Part shown: piece after piece, positions 36,401-50,610 of the stretch
Position numbering within the stretch: position 1 is the first letter of the stretch
How the letters are laid out: each line of letters begins with the position of its first letter
Assembly (NCBI RefSeq): GCF_001949145.1
Contig: NW_019091505.1
Coordinates: 194,059 to 258,058 of the forward strand
DNA: 64,000 bases
Direction: 5' to 3'
Source of the DNA: Acanthaster planci
Taxonomy: Eukaryota > Echinodermata > Asteroidea > Valvatida > Acanthasteridae
Notes under the pieces: generated by a model
The model's database searches: none
What the model was told of the DNA's origin: nothing
What the model saw: only the letters and a program-made list of their open reading frames with translations
Translations under genes and position numbers: made by a program

Positions 36401-38393
36401 GAGTAACAACCGACAAAAAGGCTGGCTTGTTTTTTGTCCTTCGTGAAAGATTTCTGGACTGTTCAGTTTGACCAACCTAAATTTACACATCAATCATCTA
36501 CTTCAATGCAGTACAGAATGAAGAACAAAACCAACGTTTTGGCAGTTCATTTATTTTAATTTTTTTCTTTTTAGATTGGAATGCATGTTTCCATAGGTCT
36601 TTTGTTCAATCACACCAAACTACCTGGAAATGAAATTATTTCCAGAGACCATGATTGTAAGGTTGTTTAATTTTGCTGTTTGCACATGACTCAGTTTTCT
36701 CTCTTTCTCTTCCACCGACTGATAAACCCTGGAGGAATAAAAATAATCCTAATGCTAAGAGTTTAATTTTTTTCAGATTAATAACCAGGATTCCTCCAAG
36801 AGTGAAACCCTACACTTGAATAATTCAGTTACCCGGTGTTGTTTAATCCTTGCAACATACATCATCTGATCAGCTCTCCTATTGTGCCATTTCCTGTAGA
36901 ACCTGCCCTTTTCTATCCAGCTGCTGTGCACCTAAGTATACCTCTGTCTTTATCTTAGGCCCATCTACTTGATTCTAGCCTGGAATCGTGACGGTGTCCC
37001 ACAGTGGAGAAGAATCCATCACAACTGACAAATCATGGGATTTCAGCCTTCACTTGCCCATCCTTTTATCCCTTGTGCTAATATTCCTTCCAGCAAGAAA
37101 CAGGAGCGAGAGGAAAAAAGAAATCTCGCCTCTCGCAGAATTCCCCTGCTGGAGAAGGAAATTGTAGTCTTGGCAGATGACAATTATGAGCCCCTGCCGG
37201 TGGTGTGCCTGCAGGGTAGTGGGATTCACTGACGTCATCACCCTGTCATTTGCTCCCCGCTATGGCTTATTACACCCCTTTATTAAAGTTTGCTGTGTGA
37301 ACAGCATAAAACCCTCCTGAATTCTCACTGGACTACTCACAGCTGAATTTTTGGAGGCGTCTGCTCCTCAGATTTTTTTTTATAAAAAGAGACGCTTGTT
37401 TTTCAGTGTTGTCTCTCTTTACTGAAGACTTCTGAAATTTGTTTGAATCAGGGACTCCAATGCTGAATTTATCTTGTAATTACGTGTATCACAACCTGTC
37501 TGGTTTTGTTCCCTGAACTGGTTTATAGCAAATGTCAGATCGTATCTTCTGGGAAATTGATTGCTTTTTCCTTTTACCTACCCCCCCCACTGCATCAGAC
37601 TTAAATGATTTTTGGAGGCATTATTGAATAATCACACTCCCTCAAATCATGGTGCCCAATAGCAGCATAAGAGTTCCATGAACAAACAGGTATTTTTCTC
37701 TCCATAAAACTAGCATAAGATAGACGACCAGCTACCATTTTAAGAAAAAAAATGACCGTGTAATAGTGAACCATGGAGCTATAAATGATTGGAGCATACA
37801 TCTTTGTCTGTTCACAAATGTGAGCGTCTTCAGTGAGCATGCTCAGTAGTGAATCTAGGTCTGTAAAATGTATTAAAATAAAAAGACGGGCAGGCCATTG
37901 CCCGAATGGTTTTATGACCTCCTGAATTTGGGTTGTTACAGTCATGTTCTCTCGATCTTTGGCAAAAATTGTTTACATGCCAGCGGACACATACATCTCT
38001 TCTAGCTGGTTGGAGTTGTTATTTCTCACCCTCATTTACAAATGCTAGCTGTCATATCTTTGTCAAATTCTGGTTCTTTGACTCTGCAAACCTGAGATCC
38101 AAATAAGCTAACTAGTCCTAAGCAGGACCTCACAATAGTGCATCTAGGATATTATTGTCCCCTGAATGATCCCCTGTCTAGTCTTTGCTTTCAGGTATTC
38201 CATTCCAGTGGAGTCGGTGTTACACTCTTGCGCCCTCAGGCAATGTCTGACCAGCACACTTTTGCTGCTTCCATGGACTCATTCCCTGCTACATTTACAA
38301 CAGTCGCCTCTCTCAATTTGAGGAGTTAGTGCACTCCATTTCAATCTAAAAAGGGCCCGGTTGCTATTACTAATACTAGAGCTTCTGCCAGCT
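33428..38393 (+). other. Intron 1 segment
   Basis: No exon, RNA gene or mobile element recognised. TACATGTA palindromes lie at 34087, 35008 and 35651. The only intronic TGACGTCA is at 37230-37237, at the edge of a slightly GC-richer stretch (about 37040-37270) where 60-codon frames open on both strands. Poly-T and poly-C runs occur at about 37374-37383 and 37581-37588. Confidence 0.5.

Positions 38394-38423
<30 letters not shown>
38394..38423. repeat. (GA)n microsatellite
   Basis: About 30 bp of GA repeats with one interruption (GAAAGA). It lies within intron 1. A likely polymorphic simple repeat. Confidence 0.95.
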
Positions 38424-38424
<1 letters not shown>

Positions 38425-39925
38425 TTGCTGGTCGTGGGGATCTTATGCCATATCGGTCTACTCAGCAATCTCTGCACGAAGCCTGTGAAAGATTTCCTCC
38501 TAGATTGGTTTCAAATTGTCAAGTGTGTATTTCCATCAAGCAGACTAGGTGCAGGCAAACACACGGGTTCAAATGAAAAATGCTGAAATCTACAAGTCCC
38601 AGCAAAGAGAATGCCAAACTATGGGTCTCAAGCTGTGTCAACATCCATTTGTATAGCACATGGCTCTTCAGTATACATGTACCCAGTACTCGCTAAACCT
38701 GAATCAGTGTGTTTGGTTTTAGTCACAAGTTGTTGACACATGTATGTATTAAAAATCACTGTAGTTTCTTTGAAGCGAGCAGCAGGTTTGCGTTCCTTGC
38801 ATGTTGTCCCTATATTTCTTATCTTCACTAGCTAACACTAACCCCCCAGGGTGTATGTACCAGGTAACATCATATTAATTGAGGGTTGTTACAATTAATG
38901 TTAAGGCCTTGTTTCCTATATTAATGTCAGAGTAATGAATGGATACTGTCGACTGAAACAGGAATGAATCCCAGTACATACCGTTGATTCATTTCACTGT
39001 TCTGCATTTCCTCGCAGATGAAAATGGTAAACAATCCACTGACCGTTTTACCCTATTACCATTTTTGCAACGGTCGAATGGTATTGGGATAAATACAGTT
39101 TCACTGTTTTCTTGTTTTAATAACATTAAATCGAAGACCGACTGTTTTTCTATTTTGCTAAGTTGTTTGTGTAAAACCGCAGGGCAAAGTCATTGATCTT
39201 TATACTGTACTTAATTTGATTAAAAACACGAAAAAGGTAAAACTTTATTTATCCCAATACTGTTTGACCATTGTAAACCTGGTATAAGGGTAAAATGGTT
39301 GATTGATAGTTTACTTTTGTTGTCTACGAGGAAATGTAAAAATTAACGAATTAACTATATCTACACTGTATATGTATCAGGATTGGAATGGATTATTTTA
39401 ATTAAAAGGGGGGATTACATCACAGGCAATGTCTTGACCATTTTGAAAGAAATGTTTCAGTCAGGATTATTTGTCATGTAAAATTTTGCCTTTTTTGTAT
39501 AAAATCCACCCCCCAGTATTAATTCAGATCTGTAATCTCTAAAATTGCCATACTTGGATAGGCTTCCCTTTAAGGTCAGTGCAGACTATGAACTTAAGCT
39601 GTTCTACAGTCATTCCCTTCTGCTTATTGTGCCTTTCTGAATACTTACCCTACTCCATTATCTCTTTAAGCCTATCTTAATGAGACAGTTATAGTCCCCA
39701 AGTGTCCACTCAGTCTTTTCAGACAGTAGGCGCTCGTAGTTACCCCCCACCCCTGTGTGCCTTTTTATGAGTGATTCTGAGGGGGAAGACAGGTCTTATT
39801 GATTCTCCTTCCTCATCCTTAAGCTGTCACCAATTCCTCTTTGGGAAAGATAGATGGAGTTTAGTGTAATTAGTCTCTGGTCAGTAGTCATCTATTCCAT
39901 GTATTCAGGCCGGTCAAATGGCCGA
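38424..39925 (+). other. Intron 1 segment
   Basis: AT-rich, featureless. TACATGTA occurs at 38674. No supported exon or RNA gene. Confidence 0.5.
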
Positions 39926-39945
39926 GCTTAGCAGGAATGCTAAGC
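39926..39945. repeat. Perfect 8-bp stem with GGAA loop
   Basis: The arms GCTTAGCA and TGCTAAGC pair perfectly around GGAA. A second imperfect pairing, GGCC...GGCC, lies just upstream (about 39909-39923). It is too short to call a microRNA precursor. It lies in intron 1 on a GC-richer patch. Confidence 0.55.
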
Positions 39946-42900
39946 CAAGCTGAGCTCACCCTCCCAAATCACTTTGGGACTTGCCTCACCTGCTCTTCTT
40001 AATTTTTAGACCAACATGTTGATCGTTGCCAAACCAATAATGAATATTCAATCAGGATCACATTGTTGCAAGTCAGTACTAATTGAGTTTTCACCCTTCA
40101 AGGACAATTTTGAGTCTTGATGCAAAAAAAGTCAAGTTTGGCAGAAATAAAAGCATAACTCTTTGATATGCCATTTTGTTGACATTTATCAGTCTCTATT
40201 TTCATGCAGATGCTTACATATCGTGAATATAAAATATAAACTACAGGTAGGGTAAGATATATCCCATCACTTATCAGAGAACTTAATGATTGTTCTGAAC
40301 TGTGTAGTGATCTGTGTGTTCTCACACAATGAGTTAAATATAATCAAAAAAGAAAGTGTGTTTCTTCCCGTTTCTGCCATCAACGGTTGTATCATCAAAC
40401 GGGTTGTTTATGGATGGCCGAACCCAATGCCATCAAAATCTTGCAAAATATCAAAACCAAATAGAGTTTGTGCAAGTCTAAAGAAAATAGGGAAGTTCTA
40501 GTGCACTATAAAATCAGTTTGAAAACATGGGTGATTGAAAAGAATTCTGAATGATGATTGGACCGTGGATGAGTGACTGGAAATAAAACTGCATGACACT
40601 TAAAGTTACTGTCACTGTTGGTACATTGTATGGCATAAAAACCAGGATTGCATAAAAATTGGTACACTGTACCCTGAAGTGCATGCATGCATGGCCACTT
40701 GTCAATGCCTAAACATAGGCCCAACTGATCAACACTGGCCCAAATGCCCTTCACCTTCATCTAAACTCTTGCCAACAGCCAGATAGATGACATGGATTCC
40801 ACGGTACCCACTGCTACCAACACGCTGCTTCAATATCTCCCCAGCTTCCAATAGAACATTTCCATATCTTAGTACGCGGTCAGGGCACAGGTTGTCCCAG
40901 CTCAGTGGGCTGTCTTACTCTAGTCTCAGGCAATCCTAGCTCTCTGTCATGCATGAAGCATGCATTCCCGAACACCTTGCGTCATGACATTTGGTACTTG
41001 GCTGTCACCAAAATCACAGGAGACTTGACTGATGGCTTGCTGGGTCCTTGGAGGATGCCTGATTCCCTACCATCAACCCCTGAGATTCACTCCCATTTCT
41101 AAAACCCGAGGCATTGCACTTTTCAGTAATCAAGTCTCATGTGGTCCTCATCTACTGTACAGTACTATGAAAGTGTGTAGTTGATGAAGTATCGGTATGC
41201 TAACTATTATTTTTTTTTTGAGTTAATGGAAATAGTTTGTTCAAGATGCTTGAATATTTTATGGCATGCTTAGATTGTGACTGTTATTTTATTGTGTCAT
41301 TCTCAAGGTTTGAAATTCTAATTTCTGTAGTTAAGTCGTGAGATAAAAAAATTGGAAATTAAATGTGACGTGTACTGTTTTTATAAAAAGTTTAGTTTGT
41401 GTAATAACTATATTCTATTAAAAAATTAAGATTTGTTCATCACAATGTGTGAAAATAAGTAAATATATAATGTCATAAATATACGTGAAGGGAAATGGTT
41501 TAGATATGTAGTAAAAGATTTGCTAAATCCAACACACTTATCATGTACAGGGAAAATTCCTGCCATCGAGTTTGTGATGTCGATGTCGAAGTAAGCCACG
41601 CTAGGAAGTGAGTCTTTCAGCAAACATGGTTGGGATAGCAGCCTTCTCTACTGGAGGGCATACCATTGCAATTTACATTTTACTCTTCATCGATTGCCCG
41701 CCACTTTACACAATAAACTTGGTTTAATAAACAGCAGCCTCAGACGGTAGTCTGGATGATGATACTTAACCGCCGATGATATCAACAAAGATCTGCATCT
41801 GCCGCCGCGCCGTTCTTGCCGAGAAAAGAAGGAAAGGGGAAAAGAGAAAAGCTGACAACAAAATCCGATCCCGACGAGTGTGCGTCCTTTATGGAAATTT
41901 GAGAAATTGACTACGGCAAGTCCAAATCACATCAAGAGAAATTGAATACGTTAGTCCGTCTTGCCCCAGGATTTGCCATTCAGTATTCAGTCCCATGGTT
42001 TACTCACGTTCCTGTGCAACGCACGCCTAATAATGTCTACAGGATCTCATATAAAAGAGGCACAAGCTTTAGAAATAGCAATTCCAGATCTCTCTCCTCT
42101 AGGCATTTTTATGGTGACCTTTTTATGAATAGTTTGTTTTTTGGTTTCCTTGCTGTAGCACCTTTTTTGTGGACATTTAGAACTTGTGTGGTTGTATGAC
42201 TGACCGAGTGACATCTGGTTAGGGTGCAGATGAGAAACTTGTAAACAACTGATCAGCATGCAGGTTGTGAATTGGGTTTCAGGGTGGCATTTGTAAAGTC
42301 ATGTAGATTTCATTGCTAGATGTCTTCTGAATACTCTAAAAAAAAAATAAAAATTCTGTAAAAGGAAATGTACACATTAAAGCTTACCTCTCTTTGCATG
42401 AGTTTGTTTTTAAAGTGTAGGAGAATTTTGTACATCTGTATTCTTAATCTGTGCAATTCATTTTTGTATCTTAATTGAAATTTTAGATCGATATTCATGA
42501 TTTAGAAAGCAAGGCAAGGTAGTTGTTACAATTTGTTTTGCATACTCTTTTATTCTGGTTGGTTGATTCCTTAAAGATGATATGTATTTTGATATTCTCA
42601 GGCACATTTCCTGACGAGGAGATAAAGTATATGCAAAGTAAACCCTGTAAACGTTAGCCTCTCGTTTGAAGCAGAACATAGTATGTACTGAACTCTCCTC
42701 TCTCAGAATGGGGCACTCTTAGTCTACATCAAATGTAAATTTACATGAACTTGGACAGCAACAAAGATGCAGAGGTACAGGAGGACGTAACTCCCATTTT
42801 ATCAAGCCCTTGAAGGTGACTTGTCACCTAAATTGGAAATTGGACGAGTTGCTGCAAGGCATGATAAGAGTTGCAGAAAGGTTAACAAATGCCTGTAGTC

Positions 42901-45900
42901 TGGTTCAAGAGTTACCATGGTAACTCGTCATTCCAGATATGTCATGAGTAGGGGAAGCTGGTTCACATGGAGTGGTCAAATATTGCTGGGGAGGTTTCTT
43001 CATTTGGATTTCAGCATTAAAGGGCTCTTAGTCATTTGGAGAAACTGTTTGGTAAACATTTGAGGATCCAGGAGGAGGGTTAACATGGAGTAAATGTGCA
43101 CAAATGGCAGGGTTGACGGAAGTAATCAGTCACCAGAAGACAAAAAAGAGTCTCTGGTTTCTGGACACTGCTTGCTTCACTTTAGACAGGGATATATGGG
43201 TTGTCTTTTTGTGGCTGTGATGTGGTGCCCTGTAATGGACGAAACTGGCAGCTTGATTGGAATCTGCTGTTTATTCCATGCTCAGTGGTTTGAGATATAC
43301 TACATAAAGGGCACCTGCTAGGCCTCCTACTGCATGTATGTATGAGCATGGTATGAGTCAAAAACTCTTTACCTGTGTACAAGTAAAATGTGTTTGTTAC
43401 CCTTTCTGCTTTGTCTCCTGCCCCCAAAGCAACACCAAAATGAATGTCAGTGAATCTCTTTCAGAGTGAACTTTGCATTACAAATCAAACAGGGAAAACA
43501 ACCATAAAACTTAACACAACGCATGAACTGTAATGTACTAATGTACTTCAACCAGATAGATCAATGAAATGACAGCTTGTAAGGAATAAATTTAAATAGC
43601 TGATTTTGACTAAATTCATGGGATTTGTCAGGCACGTTGGTGGCCGTGTACTTGCTTTCTACATAAGTGGGTGCAAATATCCATCAAATGCAAGTTTCAG
43701 TTTTCCGCCCCCCTTCTTGAGGCCTAATTTCTTAATCTTTGAAATTTTCTTATCACATCTGAGGTCTTCAGAGGTTACCCTGCCACCCAGAATGAAATTA
43801 AATGACGTCTTATTCTCCAGCATTTTCTGAGGCAGAAATTGGTTCATCATTTTACAAGAAGAGAAGAAGACAGACAACTTTGGGCTCCCAAAGTCAAGTG
43901 AAATCCTTGTCTGACATTGACTGCATTGCTCAGTGTCGGCAAGCATTTCCATCTCTGTCTTGACAGTTGACATTTACAAATGTGGGAGAAAAATTTGCCG
44001 CTTTTTCTGAGCACTCAGTGGAGAGGTTAACAAGGCCAGAAAGGATGTTTAATTTGGGTGGAAATTGGATAAAAATAAAATCAAGGGCTTGAAATGCATT
44101 CCCATTGTGCTTTTGATTTAAATGCCTCTCGACTTTTTTCTAGACCAGTTCTTCCTATCAAAAAGTCATTTTCCTCTTCTTTTCTGTTGATAGTTATGAC
44201 AGTATTGCATGTCTTCTTCTTGAAGGGACAAGAGATGATTTGCTTTGACATGGGAATGATGTTTCTTTGGTAGGCAATGATGTTGTGTGCCCTCAGGTAC
44301 AGTTTCTGGCGGAAATGTACGCACGGTCTTTGGATGTGCGCCAGGCACCATGTTGAAATTTTCCCACTATCCTGTCATTTCTTGCTGGTAAAAGGGTGCT
44401 TCCTGGTCAAGCAAATTGAGCAATTTGAGTGAACCTTTCTTGTACTAGAGATGTAGTTTTTCAATACAGAATTGATTGTTTGATGATAAAATTGTCTGAT
44501 ATTTTTGAGCTTCCTTTAGGCACATTTTTTTCTAAACAGCCTACTTGCATAACAAGGGTTTTTTTATTCGACACAACTTAACGTGAGGGGTGAAATTTGC
44601 TAATCTGAAGATTAAAGTGGGGTGAACTAAACACACTTTTCACTCTTGTTTCTTTGTCACCTGTCTTGATTTCATCCCTGTTGCACTAACTGTTTATTTA
44701 TCCAGGATGATTCTCTTCCGTGAGCTTCTATTCAGCCCCAAGTCCTCCCTCCCACGGGGCTGGTAGCATGCTGCAGGTCTAATCCGCAACTCATGAACTT
44801 AGGATGAAGGAAAATTCATCATCCAGACTTGATTTCTGGGGTCTTGAATTTCAATCTGGTTGGCATGGCAACTTTCAGTTTTAAAAGGGTTCATTTGAAA
44901 AGAGGAATGCACTTTTAATCATGAACTGTACATGTAGGTCCAAAACACTTGTTTCAGTTGCTTCAGTACACATCAAGTTTTGCTAATGAATATTATCAGT
45001 AAAATTCCTACAACTAAAATTGTTTTCTCCACATCCAACAAGCGGGATGTAAGGACCAATTACAGGATAAATAAGAAAGAGAAGTGCTCAATACATTCAG
45101 GAGGCTGTGTTAAGTGGTGGTATGTCTCAAGATAATTGGATTCGTATCAAAATAAGCCTTTTGAACACTGAGTGAAATGATTAAAATTAAATGTCACCTG
45201 TGTGTTATAGCAACAGATAAGGGCCTAGACAATTCCTGCACTAGTCTTGCGGATTGCTAGCTGTAAAATGCAGTAGGATGAGATGGGTGTACATCAAATC
45301 AATTTATTTGGCATTAGAAGAGAAAAAAGTAGCCTGAATATTTTAGTCAGTGGGATGTTGAGGATTTAAGAAAGAAGTCAAAAAATGAACAGATTCTCCA
45401 GTTTTGTTTGCTCTTTGGAATGATGAACTGTTTTATTAGAAGTCAGGATACTTATCTGGTTGAGAGCAATTTTGGACATGGAACCTCACGGGAGAGAAGG
45501 GGAACCAAACTTCAAGTGAATTAAGTTGTGGTTAATTGGGAGACTGATTTGCTTTTCATCATGTTTATTTCCTTGGTGAATCTGCCTCTGTGGTTGTCTA
45601 GGCTGGTTATCTTTCCTCGTTTCTCCCTCATTTTGTTCTCTTTCTGCCTTTCTCCTCCCGGAAACTAGGTTAATTTCCTACCTCTGTGATTTCTTCCCTA
45701 ACTCCCCTACCGAGTTCCTCCATTGCAATGCATTGCTTGAAGTTGTCCGGTCAGCCTGTTTATAATTCATTGAATTCTTCTTTTTTCATTTTGTCTCTTT
45801 TTTTTTAAGCGGCCGGCAGTTCATCAAATAAACATGTCTCCAGAGCAAGATTAAAGAGATTTGACCAAGTTGTAGGGTTATGACATCTACAATGCTGTGG

Positions 45901-48289
45901 ATATCTGGACTTGTTCCGACAAGCTTGGGGATTCCCTGTGGGTTTTCTCAACTGCTGTTCAAATTAATATTGAGTAATAAATTTATCAGTATCTTTGAAC
46001 ATTTCAATTCCTGTATTAATTGAAACCTATTTGGTCTCTTCTATACACTGCATGTAATTTGAATGCTCATGAAACCAATCACTGTTGATGCATGTCTGCC
46101 TTTAAGTATTGCTGTCATCAGCCAAGTTAATAAGGGATTAATGTAATCTAATTTTATGGATCCCCCTCAAAAGAGAGATTTTTGCTGCTGATTGGGTGTG
46201 ACATGTTTATTTTGTACATAAAATGTATAAAATATCTGCAATAAAAAGTGTATCTTTTGAAATTTTTAGCAAAAGTTGGGTTTGAAAAAGCCGCCCCCAT
46301 TAATATGGATCGATAGAAGTCTTCTTGGAAATCCATTTCTGAAGAAGATGCAATCAGCTCACAACACCTTGACCCTGTCAGGTAGAGGGATTTGTTGTCT
46401 TGAGTGGTGTCAGAGAGCCGGCCAAATAGCTGACAGTTTGAAGCAGAAACAGAGCTGTAGCTGCAAGTTTGAAATGTAGATACCGTATTTCAAGAAAAGC
46501 TTTGTTTGATTCATTCAAACATGGAAGAAAAGGAATGTATCTTTCTTTTGAAAATTAAATCCCAAATAAGTCTTTATTTTTCAGAGTGGATTTAGTGAAA
46601 CTGACATTTTTTAGAGCGATGTAGATGTGCAGTGTACTTTCAGGGCATGTACTTGACATTTAAAATGCAGCATGATATTGGTGATACGCACTGATAGCCT
46701 ACAGGTTATTATAATTAAAATTATTATTATTTGTACTAATCATTTCTGGTCATGACACCAAGGATTCCTCAAAAGTGCCCCAGGCACCGTAGCTCACAAG
46801 CCTGAAGAAACCTGCCTGAAGAGACGATGAGAAACAGTTGCAGTTTTAGAGGTTTGAGGAAAACCCCAGAGGAATAGTCTGGGTAAAACCCATGGAATCA
46901 GGTAGGGACTGAAAACCCAATCTAAAGATATTTTGTTAATGAAAAATAATGTATGCTTTTAAAAATCAAGCTTCTTTAAGATTTTTGCAGATGTTCATAT
47001 ATGCATTGCAACATTTACATATTTGCCTCAATTTGAGAGTGTCCATGAATGTATAGAACTAATGCACTTGTACATGTGCCATCCTTGTTTATCTCAAAGT
47101 GGTGTTGCAATCTCTCCTGAGCACAGCCTCCATTCATGCACGCTCAATGGACTAAAAACCCTGGTGCCAAATTTCAATTTCGGCGGTAACATCCACCCAC
47201 CTTGCTTTTACACGTCTGACTGGCAGCATTTCAGTGAACAATTACGCATCCAATCACACTGGAATCCTACTCAGGAGACCAGCCATTTAGACTCGAGCGC
47301 ATGCATTCCTAAATGCATCAGCATCCCAGGGAGAGAAAAAAAAAATCGGTGGGATAGTATATCATAGGATTAGTTACGGTTACCACTGTGCTTGTATCTA
47401 TAGGAGACATTGGAGCTTATGGAAAATGGGCAGTGGCAGTACTGCAACATGCAGGACCAAGGTGAAATTAACGAAATTTGTTCATTTCACAATTTTAATT
47501 CTGGCTAAGGGGATTTGGAGAGAATCAGATTTGAGGTTGAGAATGTCTACATAAATTCAGTGATACATTGAAGATATTTGGGGTACAACAAACTCCAAGA
47601 TAGCAACTAACATTTTACTTTACTCTGCCAAAATACTCTCACAGATATTCATTTATGGTAGAAAATTACTGACAAATTGTATTTTTTGCATGGCATCTGT
47701 ATAGTTATTAAGCCATAATGCAACTATTCACTGTTCTGAGCAAGTCCATATACATGTAATATAGGTTTTATATTTCAGTGTCAAAGGCAGTCTGGTTTAG
47801 CACCCAACTGCGCTGTGACAAATTCTTCAAATGAGGACTCTGCGTCCAGGTCAAAAGCAAGTTAACTTGTATTATCGCCATCCCCCAATTAATGGATTGA
47901 ACGCTCAGCAGCCTCAAAAGACCTTGTCTGTTTAAGTAGTAAACATGATTTAGATGCCAATGGCTTATGTAAAACCAAGGATAAACCGATCAAGAGATTT
48001 TCACATGTGTGATACTGCTGATGAGCTTCAATTCCATGCATGAGTAATCTGTATACCATGTCGTAAAATTCAACCCTTGCACAACAAACCTGACTTGAAC
48101 TGCCCAGCTGTCGTTATATCCAATTTTAATATCAAAATAGCCAGATCAATTGCACAGAAAAAGAACAGCTTTGCATAAGCAGGGACGGATCCAACAATTT
48201 TTCCGGGAGGGGGGTGAGAGGGACAGGCCAGAGATTTTTTTGTTATTTTTTATTACCCCAACCCCTTTTTCCACCCTTTTTTGCTAAGA
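39946..48289 (+). other. Intron 1 segment
   Basis: No exon or RNA gene recognised. A GC-richer patch at about 41740-41950 contains CAACAAAGATC (a TCF/LEF-like core) and a CCGCCGCGCCG run and is a candidate regulatory element. A long A/T run is at about 41206-41219. TACATGTA occurs at 44929 and 47751. A 114-codon + strand frame (47023-47367) lacks any recognisable domain. Confidence 0.45.
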
Positions 48290-48316
48290 GCGGGGAGGGG
48301 TTTGAACCCCCCCCGC
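48290..48316. repeat. G/C-run hairpin
   Basis: GCGGGGAGGGGTT pairs with AACCCCCCCCGC across a TG turn, with one mismatch and a one-base length difference. It follows another G-run (GGGAGGGGGG, about 48203-48214) and a T/C-rich stretch. The cluster looks like part of a degraded repeat; similar G/C-rich hairpin ends occur in the foldback element at 23510-24316, but I could not show that they are related. Confidence 0.5.
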
Positions 48317-50347
48317 ATCTGCGCATGATAATTCTGTGCAAGATGCAATATTTGTTTTTTGATCCATTAGCATTTTCATCTCCTGCATTGTTCCCGTTTT
48401 CCCCCAAGTCCTGCAATAATCGTTTCAGTTAGGCACTAAGACCAGCAGCTGCTGTCACCCATCTTGCTGTAGTTATTGTGCCACAAGCCTCGATACAACC
48501 TCTAAAGCACTAAATGCTGACCACTTCAGAGCTACACGTAGATAGAAATGGAGAAAAGGGGAAGTAAAGCAAGGGTGTGAAAAAAAAAGGATGGTACCCT
48601 CGCATGTCCCAGTTCCTCAACGGACATTTACATATGATTCCCCAGCTCCCAGAATTCACCAGTTTCCTTTAATAGCACAGGTTCATTGTCCCCTCAAGAA
48701 GGTGTTCAGATTTGCTCTTAAGTACTGCCGAGGCAAACAGTCCATGTTATCTTAGAAGCCATTTCCCAAATTATCTCCCTTTCCTTATGTTTGAAGTTGC
48801 TTGAAAGATAAACACAGTGTAGCACTTTTTAACACTTCGGTCAGCTTAGGTTTCAATGGAAAAAAGTGGAGAGTCATAAATAACTCTTGTTAATATTGTA
48901 GCTTGGCTTTTTATAATCTGAAATGCAATTTCTGTGTTGATTGACTGAATGGGTACTTAACATTTCCTGTCTCTGCATGTGTGTGCTTAACAAATTGCCA
49001 AATAGAGAGAAAAACAGAAGAAATCAATCAGTTTACTTAAAGATTAAATTTATTCTTGTCAAAGTTCATCAAAGCCTGAACTACCATCTCTGTAACCATA
49101 AATTTAATTGTCCTGTCAGCATCATATTTAAGAAAAAATACTGTTTGTCAGAAATTGATGGCCCCATTGCACCGTTTGATGGAACTGGTATTGATGGAAC
49201 TGAAGAAGAAGATAGCATGACATCTTTATATTGTTGTACTCTTGAACTCTGCCAAGGCTTTTATTGGATTACGTTTCCCCCTCTCCCATAAAGCAAGTGC
49301 TCAAATAATTTCATCCCATTCCTCATTACCCCACGATTGCCCTCGTGTATTTTTTAGAGGGGTAGGAAACAGGAGTTTTAATCAAGAGCCGTAAGCCCTT
49401 TCCCCCATGTACCAGTGCCAAGGTTTTGGTACAGTCTCTGCCATTTTTCCCCTTCAAATTGAAGTGTTTCTAAAGATCCCGAGTAGATTTGCAAAAAGAG
49501 CAATTTATCAATCACTGTCCTAATGGCAAATGACAAGTTGTTTTCCCACTCTTTCTTTGTCTCTGTCTCCCCTTCGCATGCTGTCTCCACTGATGGCTGT
49601 TGGGGACAGGTTGAGAGTTCTCTGCTTGTTTACGAGGGCTACAAAGTCTAAACAGAATTTCATTTGTAATTTCAGAGGAAGAGAGGGCATTTCATAGACA
49701 AATAACATAAATCTGTCTTATTCATAGTTGATTTGATTGAATTCCATGTCCATTTTAAGGTTACCATTATCTTCTGTTATGGTGCTCCAATTATGGAATA
49801 TTAATATTTTGACCCCGAAACACGTATGGAAGCGCACACGTACAATTACAACACCCACACACGCACCCATCCTTCAAAGTGACACCTGAAATATGCAATT
49901 CATAAATGGTGCATGGCTCTTGTTTACAGGGAAAATAGCTTAGGACTTGTGCTAGGGAAATTGATCTGATTCTGTTAATAGGGTGAAAATTTTTAGTGGC
50001 CCCAGTGTTGCGCGTGATGCAGAGACAAGCGAGATTGTAATTACAACCATGTTAGCTGCGTTGACAGAGTGTCAGTTTCTACTGACGCCGTGGCAATCAT
50101 TAACTGCACTGACCAGTCAGTTTTCACCCCTGCATCGGCTGCTTTTTTTGTTTGTTTTTTGTTTGAGGCATTCATCAAAAAAAGGTCACAAATCTTACTG
50201 CCAAATTGTTTGATACTCGTGGCGGGGAAATTGTAAGCCTGGTTCTGGGAAGTTGTTGCCAGTGATGTCATCGGAGGATTTCAATCATTTAATGTAAAAA
50301 GCAGGGACAGGCCTACAAACCTACAATGTGCAGGCATGGCCTACATA
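48317..50347 (+). other. Intron 1 segment
   Basis: AT-rich with no supported exon, RNA gene or mobile element. A 116-codon + strand frame (48941-49291) has no recognisable features. Confidence 0.45.
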
Positions 50348-50610
50348 GTGTGGACCTCTGCATAAAAGAAGTCCACATGATGTAGGGTGTGATGGCGTAG
50401 TGTGGACTCGCACACGTCCACACAATGTTCCCCCTCTCTGAAAAACAGATTCAGAGCCATTTTGGGGTCAAGGTTTTCTGTGGCAAATGAAGAGGAACAG
50501 TCCAGGAAATCACCATCAAAAATCCAGCTGGACGGAGTTATCCTAGTTAGAGAAAAGGAGCATTTTCCTCAAGTTTCCTTAACCACAGGAGAACAAAGGA
50601 AAGTCCACAC
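50348..50610. repeat. Cluster of inverted GTGTGGAC half-sites
   Basis: GTGTGGAC occurs at 50348-50355 and 50400-50407. Its complement GTCCACAC occurs at 50416-50423 and 50603-50610, with a near match GTCCACAT at 50371-50378. The pair 50400/50416 forms a perfect 8-bp stem with an 8-base loop, and the pair 50348/50371 a 7-bp stem. Five copies of one 8-mer in 263 bp is far above chance. It may be a multi-site protein-binding element or a decayed repeat. Confidence 0.6.

Noticed and set aside
47023-47367. 114-codon frame in intron 1
   Set aside because: No flanking splice sites or domain resemblance; consistent with chance in a long intron.
48301-48316. TTTGAACCCC as a tRNA T-loop candidate
   Set aside because: It is the turn of a G-run/C-run hairpin; no other tRNA part is present.
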